Assembly (NCBI RefSeq): GCF_000472705.1 | Contig: NZ_AXAE01000024.1 | Location: 62,001-126,000, forward strand | Length of the DNA: 64,000 nt | Direction: 5' to 3' | Source of the DNA: Mesorhizobium erdmanii USDA 3471 | GTDB taxonomy: Bacteria > Pseudomonadota > Alphaproteobacteria > Rhizobiales > Rhizobiaceae | In this document: positions 54,174-64,000 of the stretch, piece after piece | Layout of the letters: each line of letters begins with the position of its first letter | How positions within the stretch are numbered: position 1 is the first letter of the stretch | Notes under the pieces: model-generated | What the model saw: only the letters and a program-made list of their open reading frames with translations | Database searches by the model: none | What the model was told of the DNA's origin: nothing | Translations under genes and position numbers: made by a program

Positions 54174-55268
54174 CTAAAGCCACTTCTTCCATCTGAAGAA
54201 GACGATCAGTCCCACCGCGACAAGCAGCATGAAGACGAGTGCCGCCGGATAACCATAATAGGATCGCAGCTCCGGCATGTTCCATGGCGAGGCGTCGGGA
54301 CTGAAGTTCATGCCCCAGACGCCGACCAGGAAGGTCAGCGGCATGAAGATGACCGAGACGATGGTGAGATAGCTGATGACGTCGTTGGTGCGCGCCTGGC
54401 TCAGGGACAGATGCATCTCGATCAGGCCGGTCAACATGTCACGCTGGGTCTCGACCAGCTCGATCAGCCGCAATGCATGGTCCAGCGTATCATTGAAGAA
54501 GATTTTCGTTTCAGCCTTCACGTAGGGCACATCGTTGCGGATCAGTGTCGCCAGCGCATCGCGCATCGGCCACAGCACGCCTTTCAGCACATTGGCGTCG
54601 CGCCGCAATTCATGCAGTTGGCGCATCTGATGCTTGTGCGTTGAATGCAGCATCTCGTCCTCGATACCGTCGACCACGTCGCCGGCCGCCTCGATCGGCG
54701 GAAAATAGCTGTCGACGATGGCGTCGATCAGCGCATAGGCGAGATAGTCGGCGCCGCGGGTGCGCAACCGGTTGGGCATCGAGGCAGCGATGCGCTTGCG
54801 CACGGGATCGAACGGATCGCCTTCGCGCTCCTGGAAGGTAACGACAAAGTTCTTGCCGAAGAAGACGGCGACCTGCTCGTAACGGTGTGAGGTCACATCG
54901 TCGATCATGCGCAGGACAACGAAGGCATGGTCCTCGAAGAAATCCACCTTCGGCCGCTGGCCGGTGTTGACCACGTCTTCCAGCGCCAACGGATGCAGGC
55001 TGAAGATCCGGCCGATCTCCTCGATCAGCGGGATGTTGGCCAAGCCCGTGCAGTCCAGCCAGACGACCGGCCAGCGGTCGCAATGGGTATTGAGATCGTC
55101 GATGCTGGCATTGTCGATGGTCTTGAATTTTTCGGGCGAAATCAGCGTCAGCCTGAGTTCGCTGCGCCGCGCCGCCGGATCGGCGATCAGCGTACCCGGC
55201 GAAGCGCCGACGGGCGGCCGCCGCGTTTTCACCGGCGCCCGCTTTTTCATCGCCTCGGCCTTTGCCAT
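54174..55268 (-). CDS. corA: CorA-family magnesium/cobalt transporter
   Basis: A 364-residue protein with a large cytoplasmic N-terminal domain and two C-terminal TM helices. The signature GMN motif is in FLVGVWGMNFSPDAS between TM1 and TM2, and the second helix ends in FFRWKKWL. It carries Mg2+ or other divalent cations. It sits between truB and rpsO, interrupting the usual rimP-to-pnp order. Confidence 0.92.
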   Translation of the reverse strand: MAKAEAMKKRAPVKTRRPPVGASPGTLIADPAARRSELRLTLISPEKFKTIDNASIDDLNTHCDRWPVVWLDCTGLANIPLIEEIGRIFSLHPLALEDVVNTGQRPKVDFFEDHAFVVLRMIDDVTSHRYEQVAVFFGKNFVVTFQEREGDPFDPVRKRIAASMPNRLRTRGADYLAYALIDAIVDSYFPPIEAAGDVVDGIEDEMLHSTHKHQMRQLHELRRDANVLKGVLWPMRDALATLIRNDVPYVKAETKIFFNDTLDHALRLIELVETQRDMLTGLIEMHLSLSQARTNDVISYLTIVSVIFMPLTFLVGVWGMNFSPDASPWNMPELRSYYGYPAALVFMLLVAVGLIVFFRWKKWL

Positions 55269-55312
55269 CTGCTCCTCGAGCGTAACGTCAACCTGAAGTT
55301 AGACCAGAGCCG

Positions 55313-56299
55313 TCACCCGGCAAAGACCCGCTTGGGCTTGAACATGCCTTGCTCGATCGCGCCGATGGCAACCAGTTTGCCACGTGCCGTGGCGCAAGCT
55401 TCTTCGGCTTCGACAGGCGCGTCGCGGCCGCGGATGATGACCGGGTTGCCGAGACGGATCTTCGTCGCCGCGTCGTCGCTGATGGCGATCTGTGGCAAGC
55501 AGTCGAGAGCCGCCGACGTATCGACGAGAAGCGCATCGATCGCGCCGAAGTCGACCGGCTTGGTCACCGCCTCGGCCTGGTCCGATCCCCCGGCCGCTTC
55601 CGGTCCCTCATCGCCCTGGTCCCCGAAGCGGGCTGCCTCGAGTTCGGCAATGGTGACGAAATCCTCGGGCGTGAACGGTTCGACCTCGACCCGGCGCAAG
55701 TCGGAAATATGGCCGAAACAGCCGAGGTCGCGGCCCATGTCGCGGGCCAGCGAGCGCACATAGGTGCCCTTGCCGCATTCGACCTCGAAAACGGTGTGGT
55801 CGGCGTGGTGCTCGACGATGTCGAGGCGGCCGATCTCGATCTCGCGCGCGGGAATGTCGACCGTCTCGCCTTCGCGGGCGAGATCGTAGGCGCGTTCGCC
55901 CGCGATCTTGATGGCCGAGAATTGCGGCGGCGTCTGCATGATGACGCCGGTATATTTCGGCAGCAGCGCCCTGACCTCGGCTTCCGGCGGACGCAGGTCT
56001 GAGCTCTCCGTCACCGGCCCTTCAAGGTCGTCCGTCGAGCGCTCCTGCCCCCAGGCAACGGTGAAGCGATAGATCTTGGCGCCGTCCTGCACATAGGGCA
56101 CGGTCTTGGTGGCTTCGCCGAGGGCGATGGGCAGCATGCCGGAAGCGAGCGGATCGAGCGTGCCGGCATGGCCGGCCTTTTCGGCCTGGAACAGCCATTT
56201 GATCTTGGACACGGCCTCGGTCGACCCCATGCCGACCGGCTTGTCCAGCACCACCCAGCCGGAGACAGGCCGGCCCTTCTTCTTGCCGCGGCGGCCCAT
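55313..56299 (-). CDS. truB: tRNA pseudouridine-55 synthase
   Basis: A 328-residue TruB. Catalytic Asp49 is in GHAGTLDPLASGMLPIALGEATK, with VDIPAREIEI and TYVRSLARDMG typical of the family. It modifies U55 in tRNA. Its start overlaps the rbfA stop by one base (TAATG). Confidence 0.96.
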   Translation of the reverse strand: MGRRGKKKGRPVSGWVVLDKPVGMGSTEAVSKIKWLFQAEKAGHAGTLDPLASGMLPIALGEATKTVPYVQDGAKIYRFTVAWGQERSTDDLEGPVTESSDLRPPEAEVRALLPKYTGVIMQTPPQFSAIKIAGERAYDLAREGETVDIPAREIEIGRLDIVEHHADHTVFEVECGKGTYVRSLARDMGRDLGCFGHISDLRRVEVEPFTPEDFVTIAELEAARFGDQGDEGPEAAGGSDQAEAVTKPVDFGAIDALLVDTSAALDCLPQIAISDDAATKIRLGNPVIIRGRDAPVEAEEACATARGKLVAIGAIEQGMFKPKRVFAG

Positions 56300-56724
56300 T
56301 ATTCGCTGTCCCCATCGTCGTCTTTGCCTTGACCGTCCGCATCCAGATCACGCGCCACTTCGGGCGACTTCAAGAGATCGTTGATCCTGGCGAAATTGTC
56401 GAAGGAGGTGTCCAGCCGGAAGCGGAATTCCGGCATGTACTTCATCTGCCTGAGCGCGCCGGAGACACGCCCGCGGACGAATTTCGCATGCTTGTTCAGT
56501 GCTTCGATCACCGCGTCGGCATCCTTGGCGCCGAGCGGAGACACAAAGGCCGTGGCGATTTTCAGATCGGGCGACATGCGCACTTCCGAGACCGAAACCA
56601 CGGAATTTTCAATCACCGGATCGATGATCTCGCCGCGCTGCAGGGTTTCAGACAGCGCATGGCGCACCTGTTCGCCGACGCGAAGCATGCGTTGGGACGG
56701 GCTGGACGTGGTTGAACGAGGCAT
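56299..56724 (-). CDS. rbfA: 30S ribosome-binding factor A
   Basis: A 141-residue KH-fold factor with MPRSTTSSPSQRMLRVGEQVRHALSE at its N-terminus and RMSPDLKIATAFVSPLG. It assists 16S maturation. ATG 56724 is favoured over a TTG/CTG further upstream. It lies between infB and truB. Confidence 0.94.
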   Translation of the reverse strand: MPRSTTSSPSQRMLRVGEQVRHALSETLQRGEIIDPVIENSVVSVSEVRMSPDLKIATAFVSPLGAKDADAVIEALNKHAKFVRGRVSGALRQMKYMPEFRFRLDTSFDNFARINDLLKSPEVARDLDADGQGKDDDGDSE

Positions 56725-56851
56725 TTTTCTCAATCCTGAAAGCGTGAGGCGCGGGATGGGACCGTGCCGCATGTCTCATACGGGGTCATTCTCGACAGGC
56801 TTGGGGCGGCGGCCTCTCGACCACCGCCCGAAACCGACAAGTCACTCGAAC

Positions 56852-59430
<2,579 letters not shown>

Positions 59431-59434
<4 letters not shown>

Positions 59435-60090
59435 TCCATATCCTCTGCGGCATCATCTTCGTCAGCAACGGCCACAAGCATTGCAAGATCGTCCGGGGTA
59501 CCGCCCCGATATCGGTCGAGCGCAACCATGCGCTTCAGGACCGCCTTACCCGCGTCTCCCGCGAGGACGGCAGCATGTATCACATTTGTACCCCCCAATG
59601 CCAAGCTCAACTCGGCTTCGGAGAAAAGTTTGTAGGCAAGGACGGATGGCCCGCCAATATGGACGGTCGCCCGCCGTGCTTGACTGATCTTGCGTACGCC
59701 ATCGTCCGACGCTTCGGTCGCGTGGAGCACGAAAAGCGCCAGGCCACTGCGCACCGCGCTCTCGACTTTGGTAGCGCCCAGCGCGATCGCGCCTGCCTTG
59801 CGGGCGAGACCCAGCATGCCCAGAGCGGATCTGGAAAGCAGCCCATCGACCATGCCGCCAAGATCCGGCGGCACGACCACCTGTGCCTTGAAGGCGCGGG
59901 CAAAAAGGTTCTTGGCCGCCGCCTTGTCGATATGTAGGCGGTCGGCACTCACCCAGCAACCGCGGCCGGGCAGATTTCTCTTGAGATCGGGAACGACGGC
60001 CGAATCCGGGCCGACGACGAACCGGATCAGTTCATCCGGTTCGGCCTGCTTGCGGGTAACGATGCAGGTGCGATCGTTCATCTCGTCCAA
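59431..60090 (-). CDS. YlxR/L7Ae-like RNA-binding protein
   Basis: A 219-residue protein. The N-terminal part is a YlxR (DUF448) domain with RTCIVTRK, ELIRFVVGPDSAVVPDLKRNLPGRGCWVS. The C-terminal part is an L7Ae-like fold (LGLARKAGAIALGATKVESAVR, LFVLHATEASDDGVRKI). Such fusions are found between nusA and infB in alphaproteobacteria. It probably binds RNA. A start at the internal ATG four codons in is equally possible. Confidence 0.88.
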
Positions 60091-60119
60091 GGGCGGGTTG
60101 TGTGCGATGCGGTTTCACC

Positions 60120-61715
60120 TCACGCACCAACGGCTTCGTCAGCCGATGCTTCTTCGGCTGCAAGCTCGTCCTCGGAAATCCAGCCGGCCTTGAGACGGGC
60201 ATTGAGCACCATCTGCTCGGCATCGGCGCGCGAAACACCATGATTGGCCAGCACGCCCGGATAGACCTTGGTCTCGCCGTCCTTGCGTTCCTTCCAGCCG
60301 GTCAGGTCGTCGGCGGCATAGCCGGCGAAATCCTCGATCGTCTTCACGCCGTCCTCGCCGAGCGTCACCATCATTGCGGTGGTGATGCCGGGGATTTCGC
60401 GCAGCTCGTCCTTGACGCCCAGCGCCTTGCGCTTCTCGTCATGCTCAGCCTCGATCTTTTCGAGATATTCGCGGGCACGGGTCTGGATCTCCGAAGCGGT
60501 GTCGTCATCGAAGCCGTCGATCGAGGCGATCTCGCCGGCGTCGACATAGGCGACTTCCTCGACGCTGGTGAAGCCTTCCGAGGCCAGCACCTGGCCGACC
60601 ATCTCGTCGACGTCGAGGGCTTCCATGAACAGCGCCGAGCGCTCGACGAATTCCTTCTGGCGGCGCTCGGATTCCTCGGCCTCGGTCAGGATGTCGATGT
60701 CCCAGCCAGTGAGCTGCGAGGCGAGACGCACGTTCTGGCCGCGGCGGCCAATGGCCAGCGACAGCTGATCGTCGGGAACCACCACCTCGATGCGCTCGGC
60801 ATCCTCATCGAGCACGACCTTGGCGACTTCCGCCGGCTGCAGCGCGTTGACGATGAAGGAGGCAGCCGAGGGCGACCATGGAATGATGTCGATCTTCTCG
60901 CCCTGCAGTTCGCCGACGACGGCCTGGACGCGGCTGCCGCGCATACCGACGCAGGCACCGACCGGGTCGATCGAGGAATCGCGCGAAATAACGGCGATCT
61001 TGGCGCGCGAGCCCGGATCGCGGGCGACCGACTTGATCTCGATGATGCCGTCATAGATTTCCGGCACTTCCATGGTGAAGAGCTTGGCCATGAACTGCGG
61101 ATGGGTGCGCGACAGGAAAATCTGCGGGCCGCGCTGCTCGCGGCGCACGTCATAGACATAGGCGCGGACGCGATCGCCATATTTGTAGTTCTCGCGCGGG
61201 ATCAGCTCGTCGCGGCGGATGATGGCTTCACCACGGCCGAGGTCGACGATGACATTGCCGTATTCGACGCGCTTGACGGTGCCGTTGACGATCTCGCCGA
61301 TGCGGTCCTTGTATTCGTCGTACTGGCGGTCGCGCTCGGCCTCGCGCACCTTCTGCACGATGACCTGCTTGGCCGACTGGGCGGCGATGCGGCCGAAATC
61401 CATCGGCGGCAGCTGTTCGGCGATGAAATCGCCGAGCTGGGCGTCGGGATTGCGCTCGCGGGCCGAGGAAATGGCGATCTGGGTGGCATAGTCGTCGACC
61501 TCTTCGACAACTTCCATCAGCCGCTGCAGCTTCATCTCGCCGGTGTTGGGGTTGATGTCGGCGCGGATGTTGGTCTCCTGGCCATAACGCGAACGCGCCG
61601 CCTTCTGGATCGCATCGGCCATGGCGGCGATGACGATCGACTTGTCGATCGACTTTTCACGCGCGACCGCGTCGGCAATCTGCAGCAGTTCAAGTCTGTT
61701 GGCGCTTACAACCAT
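60120..61715 (-). CDS. nusA: transcription termination/antitermination factor NusA
   Basis: A 531-residue NusA with N-terminal domain (SANRLELLQIADAVAREKSIDKSIVIAAM), S1 domain (GEIVNGTVKRVEYGNVIVDLGRGEAII) and two KH domains (GACVGMRGSRVQAVVGELQGEKIDII; IGRRGQNVRLASQLTGWDIDIL). The C-terminal extension holds two helix-hairpin-like segments. It binds RNA polymerase in pausing and antitermination. It is second in the operon after rimP. Confidence 0.98.
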   Translation of the reverse strand: MVVSANRLELLQIADAVAREKSIDKSIVIAAMADAIQKAARSRYGQETNIRADINPNTGEMKLQRLMEVVEEVDDYATQIAISSARERNPDAQLGDFIAEQLPPMDFGRIAAQSAKQVIVQKVREAERDRQYDEYKDRIGEIVNGTVKRVEYGNVIVDLGRGEAIIRRDELIPRENYKYGDRVRAYVYDVRREQRGPQIFLSRTHPQFMAKLFTMEVPEIYDGIIEIKSVARDPGSRAKIAVISRDSSIDPVGACVGMRGSRVQAVVGELQGEKIDIIPWSPSAASFIVNALQPAEVAKVVLDEDAERIEVVVPDDQLSLAIGRRGQNVRLASQLTGWDIDILTEAEESERRQKEFVERSALFMEALDVDEMVGQVLASEGFTSVEEVAYVDAGEIASIDGFDDDTASEIQTRAREYLEKIEAEHDEKRKALGVKDELREIPGITTAMMVTLGEDGVKTIEDFAGYAADDLTGWKERKDGETKVYPGVLANHGVSRADAEQMVLNARLKAGWISEDELAAEEASADEAVGA

Positions 61716-61767
61716 GTTTTTTCTCCCGAGCCTGTTTGCCGGACGTTTGCGCCCGGCAGCTCAATCG

Positions 61768-62400
61768 TTATTCCTGTTCGTGTTCTTCCGTGGCGTCTTC
61801 GGAAATATCGTCTTCCGGCTCGCCGCGGCGTTTCTTGGCTTCCTTGCGCGCCCTGTTGTCCTTCGACAACGCATCGCGGATGAGGTCGTCGGTCAGGATC
61901 AGCCTGACATCGGCAATGGCGTCGTAGGGCACGCGTACCGTCGGCTCCTCGCCATAGGCTGCCTTGTCGCGCTCGATCAAGACGTCGTTCTCGCCAGCCT
62001 CGGCGATCTTGCCCTTGAAGCGCTTGCGATCAGCGACGATGACCGACGTCTCCATCTTCACCAGATGACCGGTCCAGGTCACGAAATCCGATTTGCGCAC
62101 CAACGGCCGATCGATGCCGGGCGAAGACACTTCGAGATGATACGCCTTTTCGATCGGATCATCGACGTCGAGCGCCGGCGACACGGCGCGGCTGACCTCT
62201 TCGCAATCCTCGACGGTCATGGTGCCGTCCTCGCGTTCGGCCATGATCTGCAGCGTCAACCCGTTCTGACCGGACAGATGCACCCGCACAAGGCGAAAGC
62301 CGATGCCGCGCAGCACCGGCTGGACGATCAGCGCAATGCGCGCATCGATGCCGCTTTCGCGGATGATGCGGTCGTCACCTTCGCTTGCCGTTGCAGTCAT
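61768..62400 (-). CDS. rimP: ribosome maturation factor RimP
   Basis: A 210-residue RimP with an N-terminal domain (RIIRESGIDARIALIVQPVLRGIGFRLVRVHL), the ISSPGIDRPL-type motif seen as LEVSSPGIDRPLVRKSDF, and a C-terminal SH3-like domain. An acidic tail (EDDISEDATEEHEQE) ends the protein. ATG 62400 matches the family start. Longer upstream reading contains repeat DNA and is rejected. Confidence 0.95.
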   Translation of the reverse strand: MTATASEGDDRIIRESGIDARIALIVQPVLRGIGFRLVRVHLSGQNGLTLQIMAEREDGTMTVEDCEEVSRAVSPALDVDDPIEKAYHLEVSSPGIDRPLVRKSDFVTWTGHLVKMETSVIVADRKRFKGKIAEAGENDVLIERDKAAYGEEPTVRVPYDAIADVRLILTDDLIRDALSKDNRARKEAKKRRGEPEDDISEDATEEHEQE

Positions 62401-62749
62401 CAATTGCCTGTCGTTCGTTTCGAAATGTTCTTTAGTTTGCGCATCGGAACCATCCGAAAACAGCTTCGCACTTTTCGGTCCGATGCACCCGCCAGGTAAT
62501 AAAAAAGAGCGGGACCGGTGGGACCCACTCTTCGTCATACCGACCAAGAATTTGACGCTGATATAGACGAACACGGCCGGCGTTTCAAGCCCGCCGTGGC
62601 GGGTCGGCAAAAGCGCTGACGCGTCAGCATTGCTCCGGGCGCATGGCCGCCATGCGGCAATCCCCCTGTGAGCGGAGGCGGGGCGCTCTTATTTATTAGC
62701 CACGACACGAACACAAGCGGCGCGCGGTGGCGCGCGAGAGGACAAGATC
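62401..62749. other. rimP-small ORF gap with repeat F and palindromes
   Basis: A 349-bp gap. It contains repeat copy F and, between 62590 and 62656, three successive perfect palindromes: CCCGCC-GT-GGCGGG, GCTGACGCGTCAGC and CGCATGGC-C-GCCATGCG. It should also hold promoters for the rimP operon and the small rightward ORF. No further gene is seen. Confidence 0.5.
62428..62487. repeat. dispersed intergenic repeat, divergent copy F
   Basis: TTCTTTAGTTTGCGCATCGG followed by CCGAAAACAGCTTCGCACTTTTCGG and TCCGATGCA. It keeps the layout of copy A/E (TTTG...GCAT, then an A-tract/T-tract hairpin around TTCGCAC) but differs in sequence, so it is a diverged member. Confidence 0.5.
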
Positions 62750-62914
62750 ATGAGCAATCGCAGATTATTTTCCGCCCTGGGCGATCTCTTCACGACATTT
62801 GGCAGCGCGGTCGCCGCATCGCGCGCCGTGGAAGCCGGCCGCAAGCCGCGGGCCGACGATTTGCGTAAGCTCGGAATGGATCCGGCCATCTTCAACAGGA
62901 TCGGCCGTTTCTGA
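62750..62914 (+). CDS. small DUF1127-like protein
   Basis: A 54-residue protein starting MSNRRLFSALGD. An AGAGGA ribosome site lies about eight bases before ATG 62750. The C-terminal half (VEAGRKPRADDLRKLGMDPA) has the Arg-rich helix followed by L..LG(M/I)D.A..R(I) seen in DUF1127 proteins, small RNA-linked regulators in alphaproteobacteria. It converges on trmB with a 19-bp gap. The match is by pattern only. Confidence 0.7.
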   Translation: MSNRRLFSALGDLFTTFGSAVAASRAVEAGRKPRADDLRKLGMDPAIFNRIGRF

Positions 62915-62933
62915 AAATTCAGGAAATAGGCGC

Positions 62934-63635
62934 CTATTTCCGGACGAAGGTCAGATAGGCAGGCTGACGGCCTTCGCGAATGGCCTTCGCCTCGTAACGC
63001 GTGCCCGGCCAGCCCTCATATGGGCGGTGCCAATCGGCTGCTTCAGCCGCTTGCCACGCGAAGGCGCCATGCGCTCGGCAATGCAGCAAGGTCCAGTTCA
63101 CATACGTATCGATGTCGGACGCGAAGTGGAATTTTGAGCCCGGCTTCAGGACGCGCGCGAAACGGTCGAGATTGACCGGGCTGACGAAACGCCGCTTCCA
63201 GTGCTTCTTCTTCGGCCACGGATCGGGATAGAGAAGATCGATGCCGTCGAGCGTGGCCGGCGGCAGCCAGTCGAGCAACTGCGTGGCATCGTCATCAAAA
63301 ACGCGCAGGTTGGCGAGCGGCCTTGCCGTCACCGCCATCATCATCTTGGCCATGCCGTTGACGAAGGGCTCGACGCCGATGAAGCCGGTCGTCGGCGCTT
63401 CGATGGCGCGGTGCAGAAGATGTTCGCCGCCGCCAAAGCCGATCTCGAGCCGGACAGCCGAAAGGTCGGTCTCAAACAGGGTGCGCAGATCCGGCGGCGC
63501 CTCGGCCTTCAGATCGAGCCCATAGGCGCCAAGCCCGCTTTCCAGCGCCGCCGCCTGCTGCGGGCGCACCGGCTTGCCGCGCCGGCGACCGAAGAACGCT
63601 TCGGTCGCGCGGCCTGGCCTGTCTTGCGGGCTCAT
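62934..63635 (-). CDS. trmB: tRNA (guanine-N7-)-methyltransferase
   Basis: A 233-residue TrmB with the SAM motif LEIGFGGGEHLLH, the FIGVEPFVNGMAKMM segment and the signature DLLYPDPWPKKKHWKRRF, followed by GSKFHFASDIDTYVNW. It forms m7G46 in tRNA. It begins 26 bp downstream of metK on the same strand. Confidence 0.96.
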   Translation of the reverse strand: MSPQDRPGRATEAFFGRRRGKPVRPQQAAALESGLGAYGLDLKAEAPPDLRTLFETDLSAVRLEIGFGGGEHLLHRAIEAPTTGFIGVEPFVNGMAKMMMAVTARPLANLRVFDDDATQLLDWLPPATLDGIDLLYPDPWPKKKHWKRRFVSPVNLDRFARVLKPGSKFHFASDIDTYVNWTLLHCRAHGAFAWQAAEAADWHRPYEGWPGTRYEAKAIREGRQPAYLTFVRK

Positions 63636-63661
63636 CTGGTGGCGCAGGGTCTGTCGTGGCC

Positions 63662-64000
63662 TCAGGCCGCGACAGCATCCTTGAGCGCCTTGGCGAGATC
63701 GGTCTTCTCCCAGGAGAAAGACCCGTCACGGCCGGCCTTGCGGCCGAAATGGCCGTAGGACGACGTCTTGGCGTAGATCGGCTTGTTGAGGTCGAGATGA
63801 CGGCGGATGCCCGACGGCGACAGATCCATCACGTTGCGCAGCGCGTCCTCGAGCCTTGCCTCGTCGACCTTGCCGGTGCCGTGCAGATCGACATAGACCG
63901 ACAGAGGCTGGGCAACGCCGATGGCGTAGGAAAGCTGGATGGTGCAGCGGTCGGCAAGCTTCGCCGCCACGACATTCTTGGCCAGGTAGCGTGCCGCATA
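63662..64000 (-). CDS. metK: S-adenosylmethionine synthetase, C-terminal part (runs off window)
   Basis: The 3' end of metK is seen, about 112 residues: YAARYLAKNVV joins AAKLADRCTIQLSYAIGVAQPLSVYVD, then SPSGIRRHLDLNKPIYAKTSSYGHFGR and the C-terminal EKTDLAKALKDAVAA. The 5' part lies beyond base 64000. MetK makes SAM, the methyl donor used by the adjacent TrmB. Confidence 0.95.
   Translation of the reverse strand, partial: YAARYLAKNVVAAKLADRCTIQLSYAIGVAQPLSVYVDLHGTGKVDEARLEDALRNVMDLSPSGIRRHLDLNKPIYAKTSSYGHFGRKAGRDGSFSWEKTDLAKALKDAVAA

Noticed and set aside
62401..62610. RimP extension upstream of 62400
   Set aside because: The extra 70 residues run through repeat DNA and lack similarity to RimP.

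Overview
The window is a high-GC alphaproteobacterial chromosome segment, most likely from a Mesorhizobium-like member of the Rhizobiales. The clues are the irr-fabA-fabB-fabI block, the mutM/enoyl-CoA hydratase/rpsT/dnaA/dnaN order, a complete Tad/Flp (cpa) pilus locus, a PodJ-like polarity protein, and intergenic palindromic repeats of the kind scattered through Mesorhizobium genomes. No rRNA, tRNA, insertion sequence, prophage or CRISPR array was found. Nearly all of it looks like vertically inherited core chromosome.

Layout. 1-4.2 kb: podJ-like polarity factor. 4.4-13.3 kb: a probable sulfur-oxyanion region with a TauE/SafE exporter, its TIGR02186 partner, an Hsp70-like ATPase, a LysR regulator, and a divergent three-subunit molybdoenzyme resembling sulfite dehydrogenase SoeABC. 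13.3-16.6 kb: a 'ligase-associated' DNA repair pair (PdeM phosphoesterase and DEXH helicase). 16.8-19.4 kb: NlpC/P60 peptidase, MarR-type regulator and M17 aminopeptidase. 19.6-31.8 kb: the Tad pilus locus, with tadD, tadC, tadB, cpaF, cpaE, cpaD, cpaC, cpaB, cpaA and a 58-residue Flp pilin, followed on the other strand by a stand-alone secretin-N-domain protein and two TadE-like pseudopilins. 31.8-35.9 kb: an orphan PhnD-like binding protein, deoB, mutM and an enoyl-CoA hydratase.

36-42.7 kb: rpsT, dnaA, dnaN, recF, a MoeB/ThiF-like E1 enzyme and a GNAT acetyltransferase. The long dnaA upstream region carries DnaA-box-like and GANTC sites. 42.9-45 kb: 2-hydroxyacid dehydrogenase, SH3 protein and DUF4260 protein. 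45-48.3 kb: the iron regulator Irr divergent from fabA-fabB-fabI. 48.5-51 kb: an EAL protein with a degenerate GGDEF domain, and an RsmC-like methyltransferase. 51.3-62.4 kb: the translation/RNA operon read leftward (rimP, nusA, ylxR, infB, rbfA, truB, then a corA insertion, rpsO and pnp). 62.7-64 kb: a small DUF1127-like ORF, trmB and the 3' end of metK, which runs off the window.

No clearly new multi-gene system was found. The parts most worth a second look are the exporter/TIGR02186/Hsp70/LysR/SoeABC neighbourhood with a perfect inverted repeat between lysR and soeA, the stand-alone CpaC-N-like protein opposite the pilin, the hairpin-rich rpsO-pnp leader, and a dispersed intergenic repeat family with at least six members here.
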